Source of the DNA: Erythrobacter mangrovi | GTDB taxonomy: Bacteria > Pseudomonadota > Alphaproteobacteria > Sphingomonadales > Sphingomonadaceae | Assembly: GCF_013260645.1 (NCBI RefSeq) | Contig: NZ_CP053921.1 | Location: forward strand, 2,467,289 to 2,531,288 | Direction: 5' to 3' | Length of the DNA: 64,000 bases | Shown: in pieces, positions 1 to 8,442 of the stretch | Layout: each line of letters opens with the position of its first letter | How positions within the stretch are numbered: the stretch's first letter is position 1 | Position numbers and translations under genes: made by a program | Notes under the pieces: generated by a model | Told to the model about the DNA's origin: nothing | The model's input: only the letters and a program-made list of their open reading frames with translations | The model's database searches: none

Positions 1-1026
1 TTGAAGAGATCTGCCCTGCTCTCATCAGCCTTGTTCTGCCTGCTCGGTGCAGAGCCGGCCATGGCCCACCATGTGACCGTGTCCGGGCCAGCCAATGCGG
101 CTGGCGCGATCACGACCGTGAGTCCGGAAACGGCAAAGGCAGGCGATCTCGTGCTCGGTGTCGAGTTCTACGTGGAAGACTATAGCGCCTTCTCCGACGC
201 GGAGCTGATCGAATTCGCAGAGGATGACAATGAAGGCGTGCACAATACCGACACTGCCTACATCAGCACGCTTGGTCTCGAATACGGGCTGACCGACCGC
301 CTGAACCTCAGCCTTTCGCTCCCCTTCATTGTCCGCAACGGCATTCGTGAGGCAGGCCATCATGGCGATGACGGCGACGGGGACGGCAGCGAATCGGAAG
401 TCGAAACCCTCGGCACGGCCGACGGCATCGGAGACCTGCAGCTGGGCGCGAGGTTCGCCCTGCTGAATCGCGAGAACGACGGCGTGGGAGTCACGCTCCT
501 CGCCGGATTGAGCGTTCCCACCGGTGCGACGCGCCAGCGGACCAATGGCGGCGAACGGTTCGAATCCGAATTCCAGCCCGGTTCGGGCTCGTGGGACCCT
601 CGCTTCGGTCTTGCGCTGGGCAAGGATTTCGGTCCGCTCTCCGCCAGCGCAAACGTGCTTTACACACTCAGGACCGAGGGATCGCAGGACACCAATCTGG
701 GCGATCACCTCGCCTTCAATGCAGGGCTCAGCTGGCGGCTCGGCAAGGGCGCGCACGTCCATGCAGACGGCTCCTTCGAACGCCACGAAGCGCTCGACCT
801 GATCCTTGAGGTCAACGGTGAGTGGGAAGAACGCGAACGCGTCGGATCGGTTCGCGACATCCATAGCGGAGGCACCCAAATCTTCGTCGCACCCGGGGTG
901 CGCTATAGTTCCGCAAATGGCTGGTCGATATTTACATCCGTCGGAATACCAGTTCATGAAGACTTGAACGGCATCCAGAACGAAACGGACATCCGCTTCA
1001 AGCTGGGCGCTGGGCTGAATTTTTAG
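1..1026 (+). CDS. Outer-membrane beta-barrel protein, transporter/MetA-pathway-like
   Basis: The 341-residue product opens with an apparent Sec signal peptide ending in an Ala-Met-Ala site near residue 22. It continues as alternating polar and aromatic strands with Gly turns and ends in Phe, the usual signature of an outer-membrane barrel. An acidic His/Asp/Gly-rich loop lies near residues 120-135. It resembles the 'transporter / MetA-pathway of phenol degradation' barrels, whose substrate cannot be read from sequence. The first codon is TTG at the window's first base, so the true start could lie upstream. An AraC-type regulator follows 43 bp downstream on the same strand and may control it. 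Confidence 0.7.
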   Translation: MKRSALLSSALFCLLGAEPAMAHHVTVSGPANAAGAITTVSPETAKAGDLVLGVEFYVEDYSAFSDAELIEFAEDDNEGVHNTDTAYISTLGLEYGLTDRLNLSLSLPFIVRNGIREAGHHGDDGDGDGSESEVETLGTADGIGDLQLGARFALLNRENDGVGVTLLAGLSVPTGATRQRTNGGERFESEFQPGSGSWDPRFGLALGKDFGPLSASANVLYTLRTEGSQDTNLGDHLAFNAGLSWRLGKGAHVHADGSFERHEALDLILEVNGEWEERERVGSVRDIHSGGTQIFVAPGVRYSSANGWSIFTSVGIPVHEDLNGIQNETDIRFKLGAGLNF

Positions 1027-1069
1027 AGGCCTTCCGACGGGTTTGATCGTCGACAGGCCGGAGAGACCG

Positions 1070-1996
1070 ATGAACGTCCTCGATGACATCCTCAGCACGC
1101 TCAACCTCAAGGGCACGCTCTACTTTCGCACCGACCTGAGCCCGCCCTGGGCCGTTACGGTGCCGAATCTGGAACAGGCCGCACGGTTCCACCTATGCGT
1201 GCAAGGGACCTGCCTGGTCGGGTTTGATGACGGTGAGTATGCCGAACTCAAACCGGGGGATCTGATCCTGATCCCACGGGGTCGTTCGCACACGCTTTCG
1301 TGCACGCCGGTTGACGAAGCGCCGCCGCTCGAGACGGTGTTGAGCGATGCGGGCTATGACGGGCGCGGCGTGCTGGTGGTCGGCAAGGGAGATGGCAACG
1401 CCTCGACCCAATTGATTTGCGGGCACTTCACCCTTCGCGACGGTGCGGATCACCCGCTCCTGCGTGCCCTCCCCGACTACCTCCTGACTTGCTCGGCAAC
1501 GCGTGCGCGCGAAGTCTGGCTGGACGAGGTACTGCGGCTGCTGACCCGCAGGATGTTCAGCGAAGGCGATATTGCCGAAGCGACGATCACCCGCCTTTCC
1601 GAAGTCTGCTTCATCGAACTGCTCAGGCTGGGCGTGGGCAGTACGCCGGAAATGGCGTCGATCCTCACCGCCCTGACCGATCGCCAGATCGGCAAGGCCC
1701 TGCAACTCATGCACCGTGAAGCCGACAAGCACTGGACCGTGGGCAGCCTGGCCGGCGAGGTCGGCATGTCGCGCAGCAGCTTCGCCGATCGCTTCAGCGA
1801 ATTGATGGGCATGGGACCGATGAGTTACCTGTCCGAATGGCGCCTGCAAAAGGCCCTCTCGCTGCTGGAAGACACGGGCTGTTCGGTGCAACAGGCGGCT
1901 GCGGGCACCGGATACCAGTCACCCGCCGCATTCACACGCGCCTTCACCACCCGCTTCGGCTATTCCCCGAGGGAGCTCAAGCGCAAGGCGGGTTAG
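1070..1996 (+). CDS. AraC-family transcriptional regulator with N-terminal cupin domain
   Basis: A 308-residue regulator. The N-terminal half looks like the cupin-type ligand domain of the AraC_binding_2 group, with a 'LKPGDLILIPRG' turn. The last ~100 residues hold two helix-turn-helix units: 'SLAGEVGMSRSSFADRF' and the C-terminal stretch with 'AAAGTGYQSPAAFTRAF' and 'FGYSPRELK', typical of AraC. I chose ATG 1070 because GGAGAG lies just upstream; an in-frame TTG at 1043 would add nine residues. Regulators of this type often control the adjacent gene, here the barrel protein ending at 1026, but no operator is recognisable. Confidence 0.85.
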   Translation: MNVLDDILSTLNLKGTLYFRTDLSPPWAVTVPNLEQAARFHLCVQGTCLVGFDDGEYAELKPGDLILIPRGRSHTLSCTPVDEAPPLETVLSDAGYDGRGVLVVGKGDGNASTQLICGHFTLRDGADHPLLRALPDYLLTCSATRAREVWLDEVLRLLTRRMFSEGDIAEATITRLSEVCFIELLRLGVGSTPEMASILTALTDRQIGKALQLMHREADKHWTVGSLAGEVGMSRSSFADRFSELMGMGPMSYLSEWRLQKALSLLEDTGCSVQQAAAGTGYQSPAAFTRAFTTRFGYSPRELKRKAG

Positions 1997-2261
1997 CGCT
2001 GTTCCGCTGGTCATTAGGCCAGCAGGCCGAACTGTTGCAGGCGCGGATCACTCTGTCGCCCTCTTTCATGGAAGAACGATCCGTAATCTCTGGGTAACGA
2101 TGGCGACGAACAAGCTCCTGCATATGACAGTATGGCTGAACCCAGCCCAGCCTTGCGGGCATTTCACCTTCCACAACTGACTAGCCAGGAATCAAACAAG
2201 CTAGGTTGAGAGAGAAGTGAGCCCTACGGACCGATGTTTTCGTCGAGATTCAAGGTGGATC

Positions 2262-2555
2262 TCACATGGTGGGCAGGATATCACTGTAGGCATCCGCAGC
2301 CATCACAGGCTCAAACTCCGTAATGGAATAGCAAGCCGCGCCAGCCTGGACAAACGGATCATTCTGCAAAAGGGCTTCCACTTCCAATCGTGTTTTATGT
2401 TGCGACAGCAAGATTCCTCCAGTTCGGGGCGATTTACGTCCGCCAAACATTAAGTTGCCCTTTTTATATTCGTCTGCCAAATATTCCCTATGTTGAGCCG
2501 TCAGGGTCTGAGTGATTAGATCAGCTTCAGTAAATTCAACGTCTATTAGGAACAT
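2262..2555 (-). CDS. YciI-family protein
   Basis: A 97-residue protein with the YciI-like dimeric alpha/beta-barrel pattern: 'LTAQHREYLADEYKKGNLMFGG', then 'GGILL', and a C-terminal 'DPFVQAGAACYSITEFEPV' that matches the 'DPF...G...Y.I..F' motif of the family. Members are small putative enzymes of mostly unknown substrate. It is divergent from an HxlR-type regulator at 2629, with 73 bp between start codons that probably hold both promoters. The local sequence is visibly less GC-rich than its surroundings, so the pair may have been acquired. Confidence 0.8.
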   Translation of the reverse strand: MFLIDVEFTEADLITQTLTAQHREYLADEYKKGNLMFGGRKSPRTGGILLSQHKTRLEVEALLQNDPFVQAGAACYSITEFEPVMAADAYSDILPTM

Positions 2556-2628
2556 ATACGACCTTTATTCAATCTTATAGGAAATACTTCTGTATCAGAA
2601 GCAGGCTTGCTACCAAAAGAGAAGCGCC

Positions 2629-2958
2629 ATGACAACCCCTCTTCCAGGTCGTGCCAGCCGAGGATCAACATCCGGGCAGCCCCTTATGGCTACATTTGAT
2701 CTTCTTGGACGGCGCTGGACCATGCGTATTTTATGGGAGTTGAAGGCGGGGCCCTTAAGCTTTCGCGCACTGCAAAGCGCCTGCGACGGCGTTTCACCTT
2801 CGGTATTGAACCGTCGACTGAAGGAGTTACGGGTAAGTTTGCTGATCGCACCTGCGGCCGAGGGGTATGTTTTGGCACCCCTGGGACAACGGTTGATGCA
2901 AGATCTCGACCCCCTACGAGATTGGTCAAAATCTTGGGCTGAAGCACTTAGTACTTGA
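2629..2958 (+). CDS. HxlR-family winged-helix transcriptional regulator
   Basis: A 109-residue HxlR-type regulator with the family pattern 'LLGRRWTMRILWELKAGPLSFRALQ', followed by 'GVSPSVLNRRLKEL' (recognition helix) and the wing 'YVLAPLGQRL'. It lacks the conserved Cys near the N-terminus that redox-sensing members such as HypR use, so a ligand-binding mode is possible. It is divergent from the yciI-like gene, its likely target. Base composition is lower in GC than the neighbouring operons. Confidence 0.85.
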   Translation: MTTPLPGRASRGSTSGQPLMATFDLLGRRWTMRILWELKAGPLSFRALQSACDGVSPSVLNRRLKELRVSLLIAPAAEGYVLAPLGQRLMQDLDPLRDWSKSWAEALST

Positions 2959-3118
2959 AAGAGTTAGTGCCGAGAAATCTGTCAGCTAGGTTCGCTGATT
3001 GTCCAAACCATTCGTGATTGGCTAAATCAAGAACAATTCATTCCACGCGACAAGCTTACCAGATTAAGATCCTACCCCACGCAATAAGTGGCAGCGGAAT
3101 AGAAATTACAGGGAGCGC

Positions 3119-3192
3119 TGGAGCGGGTGAAGGGAATCGAACCCTCGTCGTCAGCTTGGGAAGCTGCTGCTCTACCATTGAGCTACACCCGC
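3119..3192 (-). tRNA. tRNA-Gly (anticodon CCC)
   Basis: Read on the minus strand, the segment folds as a full cloverleaf. The acceptor stem is GCGGGTG/CACCCGC, the D arm is GCTC-AATGGTA-GAGC, the anticodon loop is TTCCCAA (anticodon CCC), and the T arm is GAGGG-TTCGATT-CCCTT. The discriminator is T and CCA is encoded (3119-3121). The outermost anticodon-stem pair is G-A, the only clear mismatch. It closely resembles bacterial glyU. Confidence 0.97.
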
Positions 3193-3292
3193 GCCGCTGG
3201 CGTCAGGAAGCGCCGCTTGCCACGCCAGATGGCGCCCGGTCAACACACCAATTCAGGCACCCGGTAGATTTCCGAAGAGCGCCTGACAATAC

Positions 3293-3328
3293 GGTAGCGC
3301 ATCCGGGTACGGGCCCGGATGCGCTACC
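3293..3328 (-). terminator. Long perfect hairpin downstream of ompW
   Basis: GGTAGCGCATCCGGG (3293-3307) is perfectly complementary to 3314-3328, giving a 15-bp stem with a 6-nt loop. It lies 20 bp past the ompW stop. There is only a weak T-rich tail ('gtattgtc' on the minus strand), so it may work as an imperfect intrinsic terminator or as a 3'-end stabiliser. Confidence 0.7.
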
Positions 3329-3348
3329 CTTGTCATTAGCCGGAAAAC

Positions 3349-4017
3349 TCAGAAGCGGTAGGCAACGCCTGCGCTGAGCACCCAGGGATCGAGCTTGTGC
3401 ACGGTCTCGATCGCAAGCGTATCGCCCGCGTACCAGCGCGAGGTGGTGTCGACGAAGTACTTCTTGGCGTCGAAGCTGATCCCGAAGCCGCTGTCGCCCA
3501 CCGGGATGTCGAGCCCGGCCTGCAGGACCACGCCGAACTCGTTCGAGAAATCGGTGTCGGTCACGCCCAGCGGAATCGTCGCGGCGCCAGGCTCATCATT
3601 GATCCACAGGAAGTAGGTGACGCCAGCCCCGACGTAGGGTTTCACGCCGCCCACGGGCAGGTGGTACTTCGCCGTGAAGGTCGCGGGGATCACCCGGGCG
3701 TCCGAGACGAGTTCGGCGCCGGGCAGGCCGGAAACGGCATCGACGTCATGCTGGGTTACGCAGCAGATCGTTTCGACCGAGAAATTGTCGGTGAAGAAGT
3801 ACTCGATCGCGACGGTCGGGATGACGTTGTCGTTGGCCTCCGTCTGCGTATTGGCAGGCAGAGGGACGATATCCGTCCTGTATTCCGTGATCTTGCCGTC
3901 CGGCAGCACCGCAGTGCCGAGAAGCTTGATTTGCACTTTGCCTTCTTCGGCCGCAGCAGCGGCAGGTGTGGCGAGGCATGCGAGGCCGACGAGCGCGGCT
4001 GCGAATTTCTTGGTCAT
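3349..4017 (-). CDS. ompW: OmpW-family outer-membrane protein
   Basis: A 222-residue small eight-strand barrel of the OmpW/AlkL family. It has a signal peptide with Ala-rich cleavage region near residues 18-23, the early strand 'VQIKLLGTAVLPDG', the central 'PTVAIEYFFTDNFSVE', then 'GVKPYVGAGVTYFLW' and a terminal Phe. The start at 4017 is supported by a GAGGA motif upstream; an upstream in-frame start at 4113 would add a non-signal extension. An FNR-type palindrome lies about 100 bp upstream. OmpW is a known anaerobic/FNR-regulated gene in several proteobacteria, so regulation by low oxygen is likely. Confidence 0.92.
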   Translation of the reverse strand: MTKKFAAALVGLACLATPAAAAAEEGKVQIKLLGTAVLPDGKITEYRTDIVPLPANTQTEANDNVIPTVAIEYFFTDNFSVETICCVTQHDVDAVSGLPGAELVSDARVIPATFTAKYHLPVGGVKPYVGAGVTYFLWINDEPGAATIPLGVTDTDFSNEFGVVLQAGLDIPVGDSGFGISFDAKKYFVDTTSRWYAGDTLAIETVHKLDPWVLSAGVAYRF

Positions 4018-4112
4018 GGGTCTTTTGTCCTCGCGCTGCAGCGGCCGCCCCACGCGACCCAGGATGTTTGCAACGCTTGGCGCCCTAATTGGCGATTCGA
4101 GCGGCAGCTTCA

Positions 4113-4126
4113 TTGATACAGGTCAA
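4113..4126. promoter_or_regulatory. FNR-type box between ompW and the Crp/Fnr gene
   Basis: TTGATACAGGTCAA matches the TTGAT-N4-(A/G)TCAA consensus of FNR/FixK-type regulators on both half-sites. It lies 96 bp upstream of the ompW start and 35 bp upstream of the Crp/Fnr gene start, so it could activate ompW, autoregulate the regulator, or both. Confidence 0.8.
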
Positions 4127-4160
4127 TGATCACTCCCCGCCGGTGACGCATTGCAGCGAC

Positions 4161-4862
4161 ATGCTGAAGCAGACGCAAATCCTAGATCGATTCGCCGCAC
4201 GCCTTGCGTCCGGTGAAATCTGCGATGCGTCGCGCCTGCAATTCGCTGCGGCATCGAGGGTTGTGTCGCTCAAGCGGGACGAACAGGCTCGGCTCGACGA
4301 GAGTTGCGACCAGCTTGTTTTCCTCGGGAGCGGATCGACCAAGCTGGTCGCGCGCGCTTCGCAGGACCGTGAGCAGGTGATCGCCTTTCATTTCGAGGGC
4401 GATCTGGTTTGCGTGCCTGCGCGGGCGAGGCATTCTTATCAGCTGGTGGCCCTGCGGGAGACGGACATTGTCGCCATGCCGTTCGACAAAGTAGTCGAGC
4501 TGGCAGGGGAACAGAGAGAAATCCTCGTGTCGCTCCTCGACGCGATGCGAGCTTCGCTGGCGCGGTGTCGCGAGAAGGCGATCGCCCTGGGCCGCAAGAC
4601 TGCGCCCGAACGGGTTGCCAGCTTCCTTGTCGACATGGCTGGGCGAACCGGGAAGATAGACGGAAAAGCGATCATATTGCCGCTGCCGATGTCACGCCGC
4701 GACATTGCCGATAGTCTTGGCATCACCATCGAGACGGTCAGCCGTCAGCTGACGAAACTGCGCGAAAGCGGTGTGATCGAAACGGTCGGCCGCTCCCAGA
4801 TCAAGATCCTCGACTTGACTACCCTGACCGAAGGTGCAGGCTTCCTTTCGGGGGCCTCCTGA
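4161..4862 (+). CDS. Crp/Fnr-family regulator (FnrL/FixK-like)
   Basis: A 233-residue regulator with an N-terminal cNMP-type sensor barrel (roughly residues 20-120), a dimerisation helix and a C-terminal winged helix. The recognition helix carries the E-x-x-S-R pattern ('ETVSRQLTKLR') that reads TTGAT half-sites. It stands between ompW and the cbb3 operon, which both have matching boxes. The N-terminus lacks the clustered cysteines that hold the [4Fe-4S] cluster in true FNR; only scattered Cys near residues 20 and 48 are seen. The oxygen signal may therefore be sensed otherwise, as in FixK or Dnr. ATG 4161 was chosen because the longer reading from 4089 would run through the FNR box. Confidence 0.85.
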   Translation: MLKQTQILDRFAARLASGEICDASRLQFAAASRVVSLKRDEQARLDESCDQLVFLGSGSTKLVARASQDREQVIAFHFEGDLVCVPARARHSYQLVALRETDIVAMPFDKVVELAGEQREILVSLLDAMRASLARCREKAIALGRKTAPERVASFLVDMAGRTGKIDGKAIILPLPMSRRDIADSLGITIETVSRQLTKLRESGVIETVGRSQIKILDLTTLTEGAGFLSGAS

Positions 4863-4877
4863 AGGTTTTTGTTTAAT

Positions 4878-4891
4878 TTGCGCTGGATCAA
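4878..4891. promoter_or_regulatory. FNR-like site upstream of ccoN
   Basis: TTGCGCTGGATCAA has a perfect 3' half-site (ATCAA) and a degenerate 5' half (TTGCG) with the right 4-nt spacing. It lies 51 bp upstream of the ccoN start, a position expected for a Crp/Fnr activator. The regulator gene ends just before it. Confidence 0.6.
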
Positions 4892-4942
4892 TGTCGCTCC
4901 ACTGGGGGGCGACTAGGCGGACCCAAACGGACGGAGATACAC

Positions 4943-6607
4943 ATGCAAGCGGAAACTGCCTTGGGAAGGGTCGGCCTGTGGTTCGGCATAATGCTGCTGG
5001 CCCTTGCTGCCTCGGTCGCGGCGCACGATGCGGGCTTCGCCGCGCATGCGACCATCGTGGCGATTGTCGCCTTCGTGATGATCTGGGTGTCAGCCAACCG
5101 GTTCGATCCCTCCGCCCTGGTTCCCGCACTGGCGGGACCCGCGGGCGAGTCGCGTTATGACGATGACGTCATCCGCTGGGGTACGATCGCGACGCTGTTC
5201 TGGGGTACTGCGGGCTTTGCCGCTGGACTCTACATTGCCTTGCAGCTGGCCTTCCCCGTCCTCAATTTCGAGCCGTACTTCAACTTTGGCCGCCTGCGCC
5301 CGCTACACACCAGTGCGGTGATCTTTGCCTTCGGTGGCAACGCACTGCTGGCAACCAGTTTCTATGTCGTGCAGCGCACCTGTCGCGCGCGGCTCGCCTT
5401 CCCCGGCCTCGCCCGCTTCGTGTTCTGGGGCTATCAGCTGTTCATCGTGCTGGCCGCCACCGGCTACCTGCTCGGCATTACCCAGTCGAAGGAATATGCC
5501 GAGCCCGAATGGTACGTCGACCTGTGGCTGACCATCGTCTGGGTCGCCTACCTCGCGGTGTTCGTCGGCACGATCGTCAAGCGCAAGGAGCCGCATATCT
5601 ATGTGGCGAACTGGTTCTACCTCGCCTTCATCGTCACCGTGGCGATGCTGCACGTGGTCAACAATTTGGCGGTTCCGGTCAGCTTCCTGGGTTCGCGCAG
5701 CTACCAGGTCTTCTCGGGCGTGCAGGATGCGCTGACGCAGTGGTGGTACGGCCATAACGCGGTCGGCTTCTTCCTCACCGCCGGCTTCCTTGCGATGATG
5801 TACTACTTCGTGCCGAAGCAGGCCGAACGTCCGGTCTATTCCTATCGCCTGTCGATCATCCACTTCTGGTCGCTGATCTTCCTCTACATCTGGGCGGGTC
5901 CGCACCACCTGCACTACACCGCACTGCCCGACTGGGCGCAGACGCTGGGCATGGTGTTCTCGATCATGCTGTGGATGCCTAGCTGGGGTGGCATGATCAA
6001 CGGGCTGATGACGCTGAACGGTGCCTGGGACAAGGTCCGCACCGACCCGATCATCCGCATGATGGTGATGGCGCTGGCCTTCTACGGCATGAGCACCTTC
6101 GAAGGCCCGATGATGTCGATCAAGGCGGTGAACAGCCTGTCGCATTATACCGACTGGACCATCGGCCACGTCCATTCCGGCGCGCTGGGTTGGAACGGCA
6201 TGATCACCTTCGCCTGCGTCTATTATCTCGTGCCCCGCCTGTGGAAGCGTGAGCGGATGTATTCGCTGCGCATGATCAACTGGCACTTCTGGCTCGCGAC
6301 GCTGGGGATCGTGTTCTACGCCGCCAGCATGTGGGTGGCAGGCATCACCCAGGGCCTGATGTGGCGTGAATACGGCGCCGACGGCTACCTGGTGAACAGC
6401 TTCGCCGACACCGTCGCCGCGCTCCACCCGATGTACATCATGCGCGCCTTCGGCGGCCTGCTCTACCTCTCGGGCTTCGTGATCATGCTCTTCAACGTGT
6501 GGCAGACGCTCGCCGGTCACCTCCGCAGCGAGGCTCCGATGACCGAGACGCCCTACGATGAGAGCGCCGACCGTCCCCTTCCCCCCGCCGCCGTGCCGGC
6601 AGAGTGA
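4943..6607 (+). CDS. ccoN: cbb3-type cytochrome c oxidase subunit I
   Basis: Catalytic subunit of the high-affinity cbb3 oxidase, 554 residues, inner membrane. Haem and CuB ligands are visible: His in '[14 protein letters not shown]', CuB ligands in '[11 protein letters not shown]' and '[12 protein letters not shown]', and the b/b3 ligand pair in '[13 protein letters not shown]'. Two extra N-terminal transmembrane segments (about residues 9-50) precede the usual core, making it slightly longer than many homologues. GGAG lies a few bases before ATG 4943. It is the first gene of a tightly packed cco operon, with an FNR-like site upstream. Confidence 0.97.
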   Translation: MQAETALGRVGLWFGIMLLALAASVAAHDAGFAAHATIVAIVAFVMIWVSANRFDPSALVPALAGPAGESRYDDDVIRWGTIATLFWGTAGFAAGLYIALQLAFPVLNFEPYFNFGRLRPLHTSAVIFAFGGNALLATSFYVVQRTCRARLAFPGLARFVFWGYQLFIVLAATGYLLGITQSKEYAEPEWYVDLWLTIVWVAYLAVFVGTIVKRKEPHIYVANWFYLAFIVTVAMLHVVNNLAVPVSFLGSRSYQVFSGVQDALTQWWYGHNAVGFFLTAGFLAMMYYFVPKQAERPVYSYRLSIIHFWSLIFLYIWAGPHHLHYTALPDWAQTLGMVFSIMLWMPSWGGMINGLMTLNGAWDKVRTDPIIRMMVMALAFYGMSTFEGPMMSIKAVNSLSHYTDWTIGHVHSGALGWNGMITFACVYYLVPRLWKRERMYSLRMINWHFWLATLGIVFYAASMWVAGITQGLMWREYGADGYLVNSFADTVAALHPMYIMRAFGGLLYLSGFVIMLFNVWQTLAGHLRSEAPMTETPYDESADRPLPPAAVPAE

Positions 6608-6615
6608 GAGAGACC

Positions 6616-7380
6616 ATGACCGATACAGTCTCCAACGAACCCGTGAAGGGCCACGCCCGGCTCGAACGCAACGTCACGCTGATGGCAGTGGCGACCTTCC
6701 TCACCGTCACCATCGGCGGCATCGTGGAAATCGCCCCGCTGTTCTGGATCGACAACACGATCGAGAAGGTCGAGGGGATGCGCCCGTACACCCCACTCGA
6801 ACTGGCCGGTCGCGACATCTACATCCGCGAGGGTTGTTACACCTGCCACAGCCAGATGATCCGTCCGTTCAAGGACGAGGTCGAACGCTACGGCCACTAC
6901 AGCCTCGCGGCCGAGAGCATGTACGACCACCCGTTCCAGTGGGGTTCCAAGCGCACCGGGCCCGACCTGGCGCGCGTCGGCGGGCGCTATTCGGACGAAT
7001 GGCACGTCCAGCACCTGACCAACCCGCAGGACGTGGTGCCCGAAAGCGTGATGCCGCAATATGGCTTCCTCAAGGAAACCGACCTGCAGGTCACCGACGT
7101 CGGGGCGAATCTCACGGCGCTGCGCCGCGTTGGCGTGCCTTACAGCGACACGGATATCGCCAAGGCCAAGGCAGACCTTGCCGCGCAAGGCAATCCGGAT
7201 CTCGACGCGGGTGATCTGGAACAGCGTTACCCCAAGGCGCAGATCCGCGACTATGACGGCAATCCCGCCCGCCTGACCGAGATGGATGCGCTGGTCGCCT
7301 ACCTGCAGATGCTCGGCACGCTGGTCGACGTGAACAGTGCTGCCGCGCAGGAGGAACTGGCCGAGGAGAAGGGTCGGTGA
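6616..7380 (+). CDS. ccoO: cbb3-type cytochrome c oxidase subunit II (mono-haem)
   Basis: A 254-residue membrane-anchored monohaem cytochrome c that passes electrons from CcoP to CcoN. One N-terminal transmembrane helix (about residues 20-45) is followed by the haem c motif CYTCH at residues 74-78, in the typical '[11 protein letters not shown]' context. The ATG at 6616 follows the ccoN stop by 8 bp; an upstream GTG at 6604 overlaps the ccoN stop and is less likely. The stop overlaps the ccoQ GTG start. Confidence 0.97.
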   Translation: MTDTVSNEPVKGHARLERNVTLMAVATFLTVTIGGIVEIAPLFWIDNTIEKVEGMRPYTPLELAGRDIYIREGCYTCHSQMIRPFKDEVERYGHYSLAAESMYDHPFQWGSKRTGPDLARVGGRYSDEWHVQHLTNPQDVVPESVMPQYGFLKETDLQVTDVGANLTALRRVGVPYSDTDIAKAKADLAAQGNPDLDAGDLEQRYPKAQIRDYDGNPARLTEMDALVAYLQMLGTLVDVNSAAAQEELAEEKGR

Positions 7381-7541
7381 GCACCTACGACACCCTGCGC
7401 CACTTCGCCGACAGCTACGGGCTGGCGATCATGGTCTTGGTGTTCGTCGTGCTGTGCCTGTGGCCCTTCCGCCCGGGTGCGCGCGCCGACAACCACAAGG
7501 CCGCCAACATGATTTTCGAAGGACAAGACGATGGCGAATAA
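7377..7541 (+). CDS. ccoQ: cbb3-type oxidase small subunit CcoQ/FixQ
   Basis: A 54-residue protein starting at GTG 7377, which overlaps the ccoO stop as GTGA, and ending at TAA 7541, 11 bp inside ccoP. It begins [15 protein letters not shown] and has one hydrophobic helix (about residues 16-32), then 'WPFRPGA' and a polar tail with 'ANMIFE', the standard FixQ layout. CcoQ stabilises the assembled oxidase. It is easily missed because of its length and GTG start. Confidence 0.93.
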   Translation: MSTYDTLRHFADSYGLAIMVLVFVVLCLWPFRPGARADNHKAANMIFEGQDDGE

Positions 7542-8442
7542 GCGCGTCGACGAACCGACCGGCACCGAAACCGTTGGCCACGAGTGGGACGGGATCGAAG
7601 AGCTCAACACCCCGCTGCCGCGCTGGTGGCTGTGGACCTTCTATTTCACCGTCGCTTGGGGCCTGGCCTACACGGTTGCCTACCCGGCCTGGCCAATGAT
7701 CTCCAAGGGGACCGAGGGGATGCTGGGCTGGACCAGCCGCGGGCAGCTGGCCGAGGAGCTTTCGGCGGCCGATGCGGCGCGGCAGACCGTCGCGGAGAAG
7801 ATCGCCGTGACCGACCTGAGCAAGCTCTCGGGCAACGACGAGCTGCTGCAGCAGGCCCGCGCCGGCGGCGCGGCGGCGTTCAAGGTCAACTGCGTCCAGT
7901 GCCACGGCTCTGGCGCAGGCGGGAACCAGCAGCTCGGCTATCCCAACCTCAACGACGATGACTGGCTGTGGGGCGGCAACATGTCGCAGATCGAATACAC
8001 GATCACGCACGGCATCCGCCAGCCCGGCGCAGATATGCGCCAGAGCGCCATGCCCGCCTTCGAGGGCATGTTCGACAGCGCGACGCTATCGGCGCTGGTC
8101 TCGCATGTCCGCTCGCTGAGCAAGCTTGAGAAGCCCAATGCGGCTGGAGCAGTAACCTACACGGATAACTGCGCCGTGTGTCATGGCGCCAACGGCGAAG
8201 GGAATCGCGAACTCGGCGCCCCACGCCTGAACGATGCCATCTGGCTGCGTGGCAGCAGCGCGGAGGCGATCCGCAACCAGGTGCTCAATCCGAAGATGGG
8301 CGCCATGCCCGCGTGGGGCGAGCGGCTCGACCCGGTCACCGTCAAGATGTTGACCGTCTATGTCCATTCGCTCGGGGGAGGCGAAGACTTCGTTGAGGAA
8401 CCGGCTGCTCCGCCGGTCGCCGAAGCCGATGGCCAAGAGTAG
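7531..8442 (+). CDS. ccoP: cbb3-type cytochrome c oxidase subunit III (di-haem)
   Basis: A 303-residue di-haem cytochrome c that receives electrons for the oxidase. The N-terminus has 'VGHEWDGIEELNTPLPRWW' followed by one transmembrane helix (residues 33-52). Two haem c motifs follow, CVQCH at residues 121-125 and CAVCH at 214-218, each with a distal Met in 'AMPAF' or 'AMPAWG' stretches. The gene overlaps ccoQ upstream and ccoG downstream (ATG 8429). Confidence 0.97.
   Translation: MANKRVDEPTGTETVGHEWDGIEELNTPLPRWWLWTFYFTVAWGLAYTVAYPAWPMISKGTEGMLGWTSRGQLAEELSAADAARQTVAEKIAVTDLSKLSGNDELLQQARAGGAAAFKVNCVQCHGSGAGGNQQLGYPNLNDDDWLWGGNMSQIEYTITHGIRQPGADMRQSAMPAFEGMFDSATLSALVSHVRSLSKLEKPNAAGAVTYTDNCAVCHGANGEGNRELGAPRLNDAIWLRGSSAEAIRNQVLNPKMGAMPAWGERLDPVTVKMLTVYVHSLGGGEDFVEEPAAPPVAEADGQE

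Noticed and set aside
3119..3192. Possible integrated element at tRNA-Gly
   Set aside because: I saw no integrase and no direct repeat of the tRNA 3' end within the window.
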